From Mesodorylaimus sp. YZB2_4 (lineage: Eukaryota; Nematoda; Enoplea; Dorylaimida; Dorylaimidae), in the NCBI GenBank assembly GCA_030248295.1, contig JASANH010000188.1, forward strand, positions 1 to 64,000: DNA of 64,000 bases, in the 5' to 3' direction. The stretch's first letter is position 1. Every line of letters begins with the position of its first letter. The position numbers and the translations under genes were made by a program. A model generated the notes under the pieces. It did not search any database, had not been told where the DNA came from, and worked only from the letters and a program-made list of their open reading frames with translations. Of the stretch, positions 1 to 12,070 are shown in pieces.

Positions 1-316
1 TACAGTAGTGTTCTTCAAAACTAGATCAAACAACTAGGATGGGACGGGTCGGACCGTGACCAGCCTGGGACTAAAATTGGGATAGTATTTTTCGATTCGA
101 GGACTCTAGTTGTCTAAAATACAAGCAATGATCGGCGGGCACGACCGGCATGAAATTGCGGCCTCGATCCATCCGGATTGCCATTCCAGATGGATTGTAG
201 TCGCAATTTCATGCTTCATTTCAATATCCTAAGCCGTAGCGGGTGGATGGGTTCAGTGGGATCAGCATCCGACTTGGAGTGATTCACGAGCTCCTTTGAC
301 TTGGTTTTCGTTTTAG
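1..316. other. Non-coding, probably intron of the first OATP gene
   Basis: No coding frame is supported here. The stretch ends in an acceptor (TTTTAG at 311-316) that opens the first visible OATP exon, so most of it should be intron. It starts with TACAGTA, a 7-mer frequent in the non-coding DNA of this window, and has a GGTCGG-rich patch near 45-60. Confidence 0.5.
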
Positions 317-3070
317 CTCACAAAGGACGATGGATCGGTTGGGGCACAGTGGTCATGGCCATCGGTTGCTTATTCTGCGCGATTCCGCATTTCGCTGCTG
401 GTCCGTATCAACCTGGATTCCGACAAGACATCAAGTGTCCGTTCAACGATACTGGCTCATCCGAAGAACCAGCCTTACGACACTGGATGTACATGTTCTT
501 GTTCGGTCAACTGCTGATGGGTAAGAACATTGTGGTCTTTTGGTGTATTGCCCAGGCTTGCAGCAAACCCAAAACTAAAAACTATTTCAGGCGCGGGTGC
601 AGCACCCTATTTTACGTTGAGCGTTACATATTTGGACGAAAGCGTGCCTCCAAGTTCATCGGCATTCTACATCGGTATTTATCGAGGTATCAACGTCCTA
701 GGACGCGCTGTAGGCTTCATGTTCTTTGGGTGGAGCATGACCATTTATGGCGATTTCGACAAAATTGACCCAAAAAAGTGAGAAAACCGGTTTTTATAGT
801 CTTTGCCATTAAACTTTTGAATTTCCTCTCAGAGTGACGATAGACAGGAAAGATCCCAGGTGGTACGGCGCGTGGTGGTTAGGTCCAGTCATTGGCGGTA
901 TTCTTGCACTGCTTTTCGCCCCTCTCATTCTTGGTTTCGGCACTCAATTGCCTGGATCTGAGAAGCATCGAGAGGAGGCTGTGGACGAGGCGCACGAGGT
1001 GGAAGGAAAAACTTTGCTTTTGCAGGCGTCATCCGAATTTATGCGCTTGCTGAAGAGGCTGAAGGTAAGACTTGGAAATCTTGCTTTCACACTTGCCTGA
1101 TCCCCATTGGTGCTCTGACGAGGTCGTACTAGACGAGGTCGCATGACATGGGAGATTTTGTAAAAAAATAAAATAGCGATACTTTCACTTGGTTCAAGCA
1201 GCCAGCTCCCAGTCAGCCATGCATTATTTACAGGCCAAACGTGAGTCTGCTAAACAAATTTTCGTTTCAGTTGCTATTGAAAAATCCTGTCTACACTTGC
1301 CTCATCATTTCGCAAATTTGTTCGTCATTTGTCATTTCTGGTTTCGCCTCATTTTTGTCCAAGTATATCGAGACTCAGTACGCGGTATCGGCACTCAAAG
1401 CGGCCCTGTTTCTTGGTAAGTCACAGCCGCAGGCTATCTCGTGACGTCCCCCCCCCCCCCCCCCCCCCAATAAATGTTAGACGATGGGACGTGCAACGTT
1501 TTCCCACCACACAATTTGAGAAACCGCGGGTATTCAAATTTCGAAAGGTAGTGTTTGTCTCCACCAAATATCCAAAACGAATGAAATATGTCTGAAACAG
1601 CCAACGATTTCGAAAAAATCATTTGATAGCTGTGCCATAACAGCGACTTTTAAGACAGGGTTTCTCTAAGGGTCGAATAAGAACTTGCCAAGTTGGAATT
1701 CTGGTGCCATGATTTTTGATTTCAGCTGCCGCTGCCATGCCATCCGCATTCGTTGGAGCAATGACAGGTGCAATCATTCAGCGTGCAATGAACTTGCGAT
1801 GCCAGGGCAATTTGAATTTATCCATGATAGCTCTGGTGGGGGCCATTGTGAGTGCAATGTGCTTCGCCCTGATTTGCCCAACGGCCAAGTTTGCAGGATT
1901 GAATGCACTTAATCCTGTCGATTTGTACGGGTTAGTTTTATTCATTCAGTTGTCCATTCCCCATTAAAGAACTTCTAACATTTCAGGAATGCCTCAGAGC
2001 CCGTAATCGACTTCAACCACAGCTGCATGTCCGCTTGCAGCTGTTCTCGAGAAATTTACAAACCGACTTGTGCTAAAGAGAGCCACACCATGTTTTTCTC
2101 CCCTTGTCACGCCGGATGCAAGGAAGTGAACGAATCAGTAAGGCTAATTGAGCAAAGTGGGTTGCTTTTTGTAATTAAGATACTGGTTTAGGTGCGCATC
2201 GCTTCTGAGTGCGAGTGTCTGCCCGAGGGCAATCGTACGGTCTCGCTGGAAATCTGCGAAAGCACATGCGAAAATCACAAATTTGTCATTTTCATGGTCG
2301 GCTTAGCTTTTATGGTGTTTTTCATTTACGTGGCACAATCGCCCGTTCAACAAGCCACCTTGAGGTGAGTGGTTGCAATCGAGCGATGCCACAAGAACAT
2401 TAAATTCTCTACAGGTGTGTACCGTTTGATCAACGAACTTTCGCTGTGGCCATTGGTCTCATCCCAATTCGTCTATTGGGTAAGTGAAAACTGTAACGCG
2501 CTTGTGTGTTCGAAATCGTTTCAACTTTTTATTGTTATCCAAGACCTCCTCGGGTCCAGTTGCGCATCGCGCATTTCTGCATCTGGTCAAGCGCAGTAGC
2601 TGTGTGCTAGGAACAGTGTGTCAAGTGCATTCCACATAGCGGAGAGTAATATCTACGGCAGCCAGGTCTGGACTCTATAAAGTTTATTTTTAGGTCCTAT
2701 TCCTGGCGCACCTGCCGTTGGCTCGATAATAAGGATGTCCTGTGCTCTGTGGCAAGAGAAGAATGGATTGCAAGAAGTGTGCGTGCTTTACGACAACCAT
2801 CAGCTGGCCTGGTCCTCCCAGGTGGTCACCATAGCCGGCTATTCGTTGGCCCTGGCGGCTGTGGTCGTCGCCAGGTGTTTGTATAGGCCTCCCAAAGGCC
2901 GCATGACAAAAGAAGAAACTCCGAGCACTCCCACTTCCGAGATCGTAATCAAGAAAAAGGTGGGCGACAAAATCGTACTCTCGAAAAAGAAAGTCAAATC
3001 TCGACGTCGTCCAGCGAGCAAAACTATCGACAAGGAGGTGCTTCAAGGCTCAATGTCCGTCGCGCTGTGA
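317..3070 (+). CDS. OATP/SLCO family transporter, copy 1 (5' end outside window)
   Basis: Organic anion transporting polypeptide: a 12-TM plasma-membrane uniporter for bulky organic anions. Fitted exons: 317-520, 591-777, 833-1064, 1271-1415, 1726-1930, 1987-2137, 2192-2364, 2415-2479, 2694-3070. Seen: the superfamily signature as DPRWYGAWWLG (about 860-895); a Kazal-like extracellular loop 5 split over 1987-2364 with Cys runs such as CMSACSC and CECLPEG; a CVPFDQRT motif before the last helices; and a Lys/Arg-rich cytosolic tail after the last TM. The first visible exon begins at AHKGRWIG, which in copy 2 is residue 116, so about 115 N-terminal residues (three exons in copy 2) lie upstream of the window. 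Most intron positions and phases equal those of copy 2, showing tandem duplication. The substrate cannot be inferred. Family assignment is very secure; exon borders are hand-fitted. Confidence 0.93.
1448..1469. repeat. Poly-C tract in OATP copy 1 intron
   Basis: An uninterrupted run of about 22 C residues in the intron between exons 1271-1415 and 1726-1930. A homopolymer of this length is usually length-variable and hard to sequence, so the exact count is doubtful. Confidence 0.85.
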
Positions 3071-3956
3071 AAAACTTTTTATGTCGTTTTCCAGTCGATG
3101 CTAGAATGCAGATGCAAATTTTTATAAGCTAATCTGATTTCTATTTCGATATTTCTATTGGCATATGCGATTTTATGAGTGGATAGTATGCGCCGTCTGT
3201 GTGCTGGCAGACGCCAGTGAATGTGTTTGAGTTGGACTAACATCGTGAAGGTAGTAATTCACTGCTTCTCGCTGATCGGGCAATCATTTTTCCTGTAAAC
3301 TGCGATTGATCGATATAGTAAGAGTATCTTTAAAGGTTTCTTTGAGACCTTCATGTAGGGCTAAACTGGTGGAGGAAACAGCCCACAAAGCGGGGATGGG
3401 CTGGGCACTTAATCTGCGTTGTATCTTGGCGCGAGTTTTGAAATGTTAATGTGACCGATTGCTGCAGAGGATGCACCTTGTGTCCCGAGAGCTTACGGTT
3501 TCTAGTGGCTGCTATCGTGATGTCAAGTGGTGCAGAGGACGTATGCCTGTCAAGGGTCCAAATCTAAATCGCAAATCTTTCGTCGCATGGACAAATTATT
3601 CCTATCCCATCCCCCTAACCCCTGTGGGTCCTGAATTACAGAGATTCCCGCCATCCTCCCTCCGAGGTCTCTGGTTGCAAGGGACAGGGGGTGAATCACC
3701 CTGCACATTGGAACCGAACCACGCCTGACTCCCTTCCAGCTTTTCCCGCGGAATTTGGACAAACATCATTCGCAACTATGCTTTGTGATTGCACACATGA
3801 CTTTGTCCTGTGCAGATTATATGATCACCCGACACCGCCCTGCTTTACAGCCGCACCCTGCTTGGACGGATTGCAGTGTAATCTGTCTCAGGCCAAGGCT
3901 GCACATTTCGATGCAACGTCATTTTTTATTTTGCATTAGGTCGCAGGAAGTTGCGC
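3071..3956. other. Intergenic, OATP copy 1 to copy 2
   Basis: No gene recognised; the short frames here look random in composition. The 3' part should hold the 5' UTR and promoter of OATP copy 2. An acceptor-like sequence, TTTTGCATTAG ending at 3940, lies 16 nt before the chosen ATG and could be a 5'-UTR intron or spliced-leader acceptor. Confidence 0.5.
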
Positions 3957-6900
3957 ATGGCTCGTTCGAAAGCTTTGGTGGGTGGTGCACAAAAAACGAA
4001 GGCGAAGCCATCTAACGATAAGAAGAAGAAACAGAAGCATATAAAATGGAAATATCGATACGGCTGGTTTGGGTAAGTCAAAAATATGATGCTTTTACCG
4101 CTTGCAAAGTCTGTGGCATGTCATGCAATGGTTTGAGCGTCACATGCTCTCAAGAGGGAGAAGACACAAAAAAACTTGCGGAAAACACTTCACGAATCCT
4201 CCACAGTTCGATATTTTTGTATATTTTTGCTCCTATGCAGAAAGTGCATGTGTACGAAAGTACAGACATAAACGCCACAAAATGACAGATCGAAAAACCT
4301 GCTGTATGTTTTCAGACCCGCGTGTTTTAGGTTCAGGCCGAACTGCATTCAATTTTTCAACAATCCCAAATGGCTTCTCTGTAGTCTGTCATCCGCGATA
4401 ATTATTCAGGCGTTTATGGTGAACGGCATCATACGAGCCTCTCCCACACAACTCGAACGGCGGTTTCATATCATGACTGACGATGTTGGTTTGATCGATA
4501 GGTAAGATTTGTAGATTTTTCGTCTTTCTGGGCAATTTTACGACCGAAGATCTTTTTTAGCATGAATGACGTGAGTGGCATCATAATGCTATTCCCAATA
4601 GCGCATTATGGAGCGAGAGGTAAGATGTGTCTACATTTGGGTCTGTGGTATCCTACATATACCTCATGTCAGTAGTCGCGCAGTAGCTAGTAGGCAAGAC
4701 ACACACCCAGCAGGTGGGGACGGGGATCATCCCTTCTCTCGCCTGGCCAAATGTGCAGGTGACCGGAAAATGCCGAAGGGTAGGCCAGAAAAATTTAATA
4801 GGAGCACAAAACCACAGCTGAGTAAAGGTCAAAACAGCGCTGTAGGTGGTGAGATTATTAGAAGGTAAGCCATGTTTCGGAAGTTCGTCCCACCACATTT
4901 CGTCCCCACCACATCGCCTTCGGCTAATCGTCCTGGCCAAGTGTGTCCAGGTGACCCCGCTGTTTCTCCCCTCCTTTCCCCCACCCTTCCCAAAATTTTT
5001 TTTTCTTTAAATCCTTTACAAAATGCCTCAGAATACGCAATGATATATGTAGAATATAAGCCAAGATACTCAGAACTCGAAATTGTATGCGATACCTCTA
5101 ACAAAATCGATCATATTTCTACCAAAGTCCTCACAAATCCGTTTGACTCTAGCCGAAATCGCAGCGTATTTCTTATTCCTCAGATTGCCTGGGTTACCAG
5201 CGATCATATGAACGATTTCGTAATTATGAACGTTTTGCTGACTTCTGAGAGCGTCGATAAATCTGTAGATATTTGGAATTATCGCACCACACGTTTCTTG
5301 AAATCCACGGTGCCATCCCTCCACGTCGTTATTGGTGCGATGTTGGCCGTCGAGTGTGCGTTGATGAACTTTCCACAGAGCGATAGGGAGCTGCGGGACT
5401 TGTCGTCCACGTCGCAACCTTCGTCCGATGTAGGTGTCCTCGAAATGATTGGCGAGTGGGCGTGCATCATCTGGGAAATCTGCGTTCTCGACCAGATCTT
5501 CGAATGCGTCGGCGACATTGGCAGGACGCACAAATACCAGGGCCGGTAACATACGAATCCAGCGAGCGAATACACCCCAGAATGTTTCCTCTGCCTTCCT
5601 GTGAGACTAGGCTGTACGGGTCAAGACTGATCGAGCTGCAGATGTGTGTTTTTGACTCGCACACATCTTTGGCGTGTTTGCTTATGGCATACAGCAAAGC
5701 GTATAGGCTGCTAGAACTTTTTTTTATCAAGCACGGCACTCAAGTTACTTTCCTGTCTTCAGCCCACAAAGGACGATGGATTGGAATCGGCATAATCGTT
5801 TTTGCTTTTGGCTCATTGTTGTACGCCCTTCCTCATTTCACTGGGCGCTACGAGCCTGGGCTTAAAGAAGAACTTCGATGCGTCACTAACTCGTCCATGT
5901 CCAGGGCAGCAGATCCGAACGGCGAACACAAGGAGTCCTTGCGGCAATGGAAATATGTGTTCATGTTGGCCCAGCTTCTGCATGGTGAGCTACCAACAGT
6001 TCCCATCTGTATCTCCACAGTGATGAGATTCGTGTCAGGTTTTGGAGCGGCTCCCCTTTTCACTATGGCCGTCACATACTTGGACGAAAACGTGTCTCAG
6101 AAATCGTCACCGGTCTACGTGGGTATCTATCGCCTGTGTAATCTTCTTGGACCTTTTATCGGCTTTCTGATCTTTGCTGGATGCATGCACATATACGGCG
6201 ATTTCGATAAAGTCCAACTAAAAGAGTAAGTTCGTTCAAATCCCTGGGCGGGCTGTGTTCTATTATTAGCTGTGGCGCGCGATTTTCATTTTACTCTTCT
6301 CTTCGAAGCGATGATTGTCAGAAACTAGGAATATCAATAAGATTCTATAAAGTCTGAGGCAGCCATTCTGCGAAGAAAATGGGGTCCTCTCGATTAGGCG
6401 CACGGCTAACAGAAAGCAAGCGCCTCTCTCTTTTGTTAGTGTGAAAATGCGTAAGGACGATCCTCAATGGTACGGAGCGTGGTGGCTAGGGGCAGTGTTT
6501 AACGCATTTCTGGCTCTACTGATCGCCCCTGTCATCCTCGGTTTCGCAAAGAAACTGCCCTCTGCTATTAAAGCTAGAAAGAGAGATATTGACCAGCAGC
6601 AGCAGCCTGAAAACATCGACGACATGATCATGTCTGCATCGATCGATTCGTTTTCGGGTGTCTTAAAACGACTGAAGGTAAATGACCATTTTGTGCATGT
6701 ATGGACAAATCAGGTTGCAAGTCTTACAGCTCCTGTTTCAAAATGCCACTTACGTATTTTTGATGGCTTCCCAAATATTTTCTGCCTTCCTGACTGCTGG
6801 TTTCGCTTCGTTTTTTGTCAAATATATTGAAACACAATTCTCTGCGACTGCAGCTGCTGCCGCCTTATATTTATGTAAGTGAGCTTCATGTTTCTTTGCA

Positions 6901-8111
6901 AATTCTCGACACAAACTCCTGTTTCAGCTGGGGTCTTTTTTCCGAGTGCCTTGTTAGGCATACTGGCAGGCATTGTCATTCAGCGCCGGATGCATCTTCG
7001 TTGCAACGGCAACTTGATTCTGTGCATTGTAGCCATGTTCTGTGGTGTGTTCACCAGCTTAGCCTTCTTTATGTCCTGTCCAACACCAAAATTCGCTGGC
7101 TTCACTGCCCCATATCCGATCGACGAGTAGGGTGAAAGGTTTTTCGAATTATTGTCTCTTACTGCTCCCTATTGCAGCTATGAAATGAAAGGTGGTATGA
7201 CTATCGATCACTCGTGCCATGCCGGATGTTCGTGCACGAAATCGATTTATCAGCCAGTATGCGCTCAGGAGAACGGAACTTTGATGTTCTCTCCGTGCTA
7301 CGCTGGTTGTGAGTTCGCAAATAGGACGGTAAGTTAGGATGGCGATTGGATTGGGGTTAGGATGGAATATGGAAACTGAAACTTTTAGCTCGTCTCCATC
7401 TGCTCTTGCTTACCCAAAGGTGGCACCGCAGAGATGGGTTTGTGTCCGACGACGTGCCCGAAGTATAAATTTATTGTTTTCTTGACCGGCCTTGGCCTTC
7501 TGACCTTTTTTGGTCACTTGACACTGTCGCCGCTCACCCAAGCACTTCTGCGGTAAGTGTGATCGTTTAAGGTGGCCTATTTTTGTGAAGTACCTCAGCT
7601 TTTCTAATTGTAAGATGTGTTCCGTTTGATCAACGCACGCTGGCCATGTCAGTTTCTGTGCTGGTAATTCGCTTGTTGGGTACGAGGTTTCGCGTTGTGT
7701 TAAAAAACCTTATGCAACCATGTGTCCTCCTTATTTGTAGGTCCCATCCCCGCAGCTCCTGTTGTAGGCGTCCTAATCAGGACTGCGTGCATTTTGTGGC
7801 AAGAAGAGAACGGCGAAGAAAAAGTTTGCGTTCTCTACGACAACGATCGTTTCGCCTTGGCTCTTCAGGTTCTCAGTCTGGTCAGCCTCATACTCGGTTT
7901 GCTAAGCTTTGTTTGCGCTTGGCGATGGTACAAGCCACCGCCAAAAGCCAAAGTTCAGGAAGACCTCAGCACTGTATCGCGCGACTCGTCAACTCAAGAA
8001 TCTACGTCATCGTTGACAAAATTGTCCACGCACCAGGTCATTCAAACCACGACGAAACCGGTACAAGGTGCCGAGCACTCAACCACAGCGTCAATGGAAG
8101 ACGATGGTTGA
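3957..8111 (+). CDS. OATP/SLCO family transporter, copy 2 (complete, 695 aa)
   Basis: Complete organic anion transporter gene. Fitted exons: 3957-4072, 4331-4501, 4561-4619, 5763-5984, 6039-6225, 6440-6677, 6730-6874, 6928-7126, 7178-7328, 7389-7552, 7615-7679, 7741-8111; 2088 nt in phase throughout. Start: the ATG at 3957 opens a basic cytosolic N-terminus (KKKKQKHIKWKYRYGWFG) leading straight into TM1. Exon 2 carries the family motif TQLERRF after TM1. The OATP signature is DPQWYGAWWLG in exon 6. The Kazal-like loop 5 is in exons 9-10 (CHAGCSC, CPTTCPK). The C-tail is Ser/Thr-rich. Intron 3 (4620-5762) carries an antisense transposase relic, and intron 4 is only 54 nt. An AATAAA lies at 8331. 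Tandem neighbour of copy 1. Substrate unknown. Length matches the usual 640-720 aa. Confidence 0.95.
5070..5600 (-). pseudogene. MULE-type transposase relic inside OATP copy 2 intron
   Basis: An open minus-strand frame of about 175 residues, without its own start, resembling the C-terminal half of the MULE/FLYWCH-associated transposases common in invertebrates. Cues: LPALVFVRPANV, then HFEDTYIG, then RTNNDVEGWHRGF with the family's R-T-N-N...W pattern, and an ending DFVRGIAYNFEF before the stop. No N-terminal DDE part or zinc finger is visible, so it is truncated. It lies antisense in intron 3 of the transporter gene. A second relic with a related ending (DYLRGLAHNFDF) lies at 41833-42140. 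The family call rests on motif memory, not a search. Confidence 0.7.
5985..6038 (+). other. 54-nt stop-free, in-frame intron of OATP copy 2
   Basis: Donor G|GTGAGC and acceptor GTGTCAG flank 54 nt (18 codons) with no stop in the gene's frame. Copy 1 has an intron of 70 nt at the same place. Retention would insert 18 residues between LLHG and FGAAP, at the end of a membrane helix. The conserved position and good splice sites argue that it is a real intron. Confidence 0.75.
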
Positions 8112-8330
8112 GCGAGGAGTCGTAGCAACGCAGAATTTGGTAGCTGTGATTTTCTGGGGTGAATTTTGTGTGTTCTGTTGTCAGCATTAGTCCTCGAATC
8201 TGGAATGTTCATTCGGTAAAATTCCTGGCAAGGAGTGCTGCTACTGGTCGCCAAAGCATGTCTTGTCATGACTCGCTGACATGGTATATGGTCAATCATG
8301 TAAGAAAACGGATTAAAGAAGGCGTGTGAT

Positions 8331-8336
8331 AATAAA
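8331..8336 (+). terminator. Polyadenylation signal of OATP copy 2
   Basis: AATAAA 220 nt after the stop codon of the transporter; a further AATAAA lies about 20 nt downstream. Position and hexamer fit a cleavage/polyadenylation signal. Confidence 0.5.
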
Positions 8337-10735
8337 CCTTGCAAAATATGAAGAAAATAAAGAAATCAGATCGAAGAGGGTCAGATCTCTTGCGCCCTAG
8401 TGCAATTTCTAGGGCTTTCCCACTGTAGTGCATGAGCGACGCCAGCCACAAGCCTTCCATCCAGGGCGAAGGATACTTCCATCTCTATGCTAACACTCCT
8501 TCGCATGAGGGCAACTTGACTGTAAAATGATAGTCGATGCACTGTACTACTCTAGGTACAGTAATTCTAGAGCCGAGGCTATGATTTTTGGCAATGTTTC
8601 TTCACTATGCATCTAACGTTATAAAGGACAGTAAAGGTAGGTGACATACACGGTAGAGATTTGTAAGCGAGGGGATCACAGGATTTCGAGTGACATTTTT
8701 TGTTCTGTGTGTGTTTTCACTTGTGTGGTCTCTAACGTTGTATTTTCACTTATTTGAATTTTTGGCATTCTGGCATTTTTGGCAATGCAGACACAGATAG
8801 TGCCCTCGTGATATATTGCACCTATACGTGCACCTGATGTACGTGTACGCATAGGCCCCCACTGGTGAAGATCCACTGCAACCTTGTCGGATGAGGGCCA
8901 GCCTGAAAAACATTTTCTGGGGCCTACTTCGAGTATGTACGTAGGTACAGTGTACGGCAAGAATGCTTATGTGCGCGGATTAGATACTGTCTCTGCTGAT
9001 GATGGGATTCAGTCGGTGGTTCATTGTGCCTTCGGCATCTTGTGAAATAGGGCCTTGAAACCACCTAAGCACCTGAAAGACAACGGCGTCACAAGGTCCC
9101 TGAATAAGCATCCTTAGAGTGGTTAAAATTATATCCGTATCTTGCGACAGCTTGATTAATCAAACACAGGTGAACACTCAGACCCTTTCGCCAAACACTC
9201 AATTCTTCTCCCATCCATGCCAATCTAAGCTGTCTAACTGTACAGTGGACCCACGGTCAAGTTTGCCCACATGTCGGAATTCGAACGTATTGTTCTTCAT
9301 GAATATTATGTAACGAGCGGGCGTGGATGTGTGCAAACGTGATTCTGCGCTGACGAGCAGGGACCTAGTAGTCTAGCAATGCAGAGGATCGTAGGCCAAA
9401 GGTTTCAGTCGGACCAGTCGGAATGACTTATAGCAATACAGTGATGCATTGTCCAAATGCAAGAGGGCCAACTACATTCGAAGATGCTGTTCGGATGCCA
9501 TAAAATGGAAGAATGCGGCCTTTTGCAGTATGCAAACGGTCCCTGGTAAGCATAGGTTTGACAAAGAGACACAATTGAAAAGGTGCACAAAGGACAGCAA
9601 AATCGCTCGTGTCTGTTGTCATGACATTTTGGTCGTGTTTCTTCGGCTTTCTCCAATTACGATAGGCTTGCAGACCTGTCATTTTCATGAGACATCTCAG
9701 AGATGTAACAAGCGTGAAGGCCTATATCTAATGACCTCCTTTGTGTGGGCCAGGAACCCCCGCCCTGATGACACTAGATTCATCAAATGCCCTTCCTTGT
9801 CATTATAACCCTGCCATTTTCGCATACCTAAAAGATTTTAATTAGGATGCACATGTCCGATGCATTGAGGATTTTCTCTTTAGCTTTTGCCTAACTTTTG
9901 CAGCTAACAATGGACGAATCCGCTGATCCTCATTAGCTAATCAAACAGGCCTCGCCCTTTATGCTTTGACGTGATCGATAAGACAGCGCCACGCTGACAA
10001 TGAGCAGACCGTGCGAAAATGCCTGAAATCATAGAATAGCACTTTACTTGAAACTCGGCGCAACAAGAGCAACGAAAGAAAGAGCGAGAAAGGGTGAAAC
10101 TGGCTTTGTACGTTTATTCCAAACATCAAGGCCTAACGGTCACTCAAGCCAAACAATGGGCTCAAGAAACAGCTTGTTATTGGTTACAGAGTGCGCGACA
10201 GACGGTCACTACGCACGCACGGAATGGACTAAGGTCACCTGAACACGAACTGGAATCACGCGGACAACGCGTGTCGACCATCACCAAACTACAACACCTG
10301 GCAAGATACGAGGTCACATGAACACCATAGTGCCTAAGTATACTGTACGGGATAATGCATGAAATGTAAGTGAGTGCAAAGTGAACACATAAACCAAAAG
10401 AAACAAGCACGACACTGTCGAGCGATATTTTTTTGAGTCTCTGATCAAATGAGCAGAAATGGACGAAAGTGAGAATGAGCGATAAGCCACTTGTCTCATC
10501 GCCACTACGCCAAAATTAGCCGCCATAGGAGCGCAAAAATGTACGTTCATCGATTTGGCCCATCGATTTGTCATATCCTGATCGAGTATAAGCGTTGATT
10601 TCCTCGTCCGGTTTTGCTGGACGGGCCTGGAACGAACAGATAGAGATTTATGAAAGTCATAAATTTCGCGGAAATCTTGCCCTAACGTGTAAAGGAAAGG
10701 GAAAGTATCGATGCTTATCTTTGAAGTACCTATGC
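8337..10735. other. Intergenic, no gene seen
   Basis: Six-frame reading gives only short frames without recognisable domains. The tract has sequence of unbiased composition with some TACAGTA-type words (for example near 8556 and 10339). No tRNA or tandem array was recognised. Confidence 0.5.
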
Positions 10736-11175
10736 AACAAAACTGGTCAGCGGCCGCGGATGTGCAGCGATTCGGCATTCGTCTCTCCGAATTGCTTGGG
10801 AGCGAGCGGCTGGACTCGTCCCGGGTTCGATCCCCGGTGATGGAGGCCGGTTTGCGAACCATAAACCCTCGCTGACCTTGCACGCCAGGCCGTGGGTGAC
10901 ACACCCGGTACCCTAGAGGCGCTCCGAGAGGAGAGACGGAAGATAACGAGTAAACAACCTCAGCTGTTTAACACCAACAGGGTTCACAGCCCGCCCGCCA
11001 TCGTCCAAGGAAGTCGGGGTCCAGTCCAGGATACCCTTGTGTGGAGGTGCTCCTGATGGGGATGCTGCTGTGTGTGCCGGCCCTTGCACAGCCTTGCTTA
11101 TAAGGATTAAAACTGCTGGCCGGCTGCAGGCAAAAACGGGCTTTGACCCACAAAAAAAAGCAAAAAAAACACAAC
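10736..11175 (+). mobile_element. tRNA-headed SINE, copy 1
   Basis: Holds a T-arm-like pol III B box with paired flanks (CCGGGTTCGATCCCCGG at 10819-10835), then a shared body (TTTGCGAACCATAAACCCTC, CTTGCACGCCAGGCCGTGGG), and a tail AAAACGGGCTTTGACCCAC followed by an A-rich run at about 11150-11170. The same order of blocks recurs at 43240-43790, which defines it as a dispersed, tRNA-derived element. The A box is not clear. About 440 nt, long for a SINE, and the middle part differs between the two copies. Confidence 0.75.
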
Positions 11176-11899
11176 AAAACTGGTCATCCTAAATCTTTAA
11201 CGCGTACACAAAAGATCAAAAAACTTGAAATCGCAACATGAAACCAAACAAGAACTTCATTTCTCGTATTTTAGAGCCACTATAGGGTTAATCCTTGCTC
11301 AAATCTCACACTTCGCAGTCGAATTATTACTTAAAATTAACAAAAAGATTGAATGCGACATATCCGCAGGATAGCTGGGGAGCAATAGCGCGAATTTTTT
11401 CCGCTGGAAATCGGGTACACAAACATACTCTCTGCAAAAACACTGCCGTGAGGTCATTCAAAGAATGCAGAAAACGCCTCTGAGTGGGAAAAAGTGTGCC
11501 CTTTCAGGGGAGGGACCGCTCTATGGTTAGTCGTGTGGAGTTAAATTCCAATTTCAGAAAGTGTTTTTGATATTCTACCTTTTGATTTAGGGATGCAGAT
11601 GAAATTATTGCGGCTGCCTTTAAAATATGTCCATAATGTACAGTATACCAATCGCGACGCTTTTAATTCCGCATTTTAGCAACTGCTGCCGTCCCATGAG
11701 CATTAGTATTTCAGTGGCTATAATCGATAAATACGACGGACAGTCACCCGACATCGGTGGTTTCATCAGGGGGGAATCCATGGAGATCGAAAGAGCAGAG
11801 TCCCTCCCCAAATGGGTCTCACCCCTCCGTACTTCGACCTACTGTATTTGGGACAACTTGACCCCACTGCTTATGTGACCACGGCGAGACGGAGAAAAC

Positions 11900-12070
11900 T
11901 ATTGATCTCCCCTGGCTGGGAGACGTCACCCTCTCGGGCTGATGTATTAACCGCAGGTGGTATGTACGGTCGCTGTACATAGTCGCTAGACTTACTTTGC
12001 TCCAGTCAGAGTTCTTGTCCCGCCAACTTCGCTCAGTCGCACTCTCTCCTACGCCCGCTGCCAACGACTG
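11900..12070 (+). repeat. Dispersed repeat R1, copy a
   Basis: Core CTCCCCTGGCTGGGAGACGT followed by a CCTCTCGG..TGATGT block, then TAGTCGC..AGACTTAC, TTGCTCCAGTC and a TTCTTGTCCCG block. The same ordered blocks occur at 18840-18990 and 35935-36060 (same strand) and, inverted, inside the SINE at 43555-43690. It is probably a piece of the SINE body in the opposite orientation. Confidence 0.7.

Noticed and set aside
4872-5549. 225-codon plus-strand frame
   Set aside because: It is the antisense shadow of the MULE transposase relic and has no domain of its own.
5456-6229. A single 257-codon frame over the OATP copy 2 region
   Set aside because: It merges intron sequence, exon 4, the 54-nt intron and exon 5; homology with copy 1 and splice sites show separate exons.
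10800-10850. Functional tRNA gene
   Set aside because: Only the T-arm and B box are convincing; acceptor and D stems are not, and the sequence recurs as a SINE head.
10314-10904. 196-codon minus-strand frame
   Set aside because: Runs through the SINE head and has no recognisable domain; a chance frame over a repeat.
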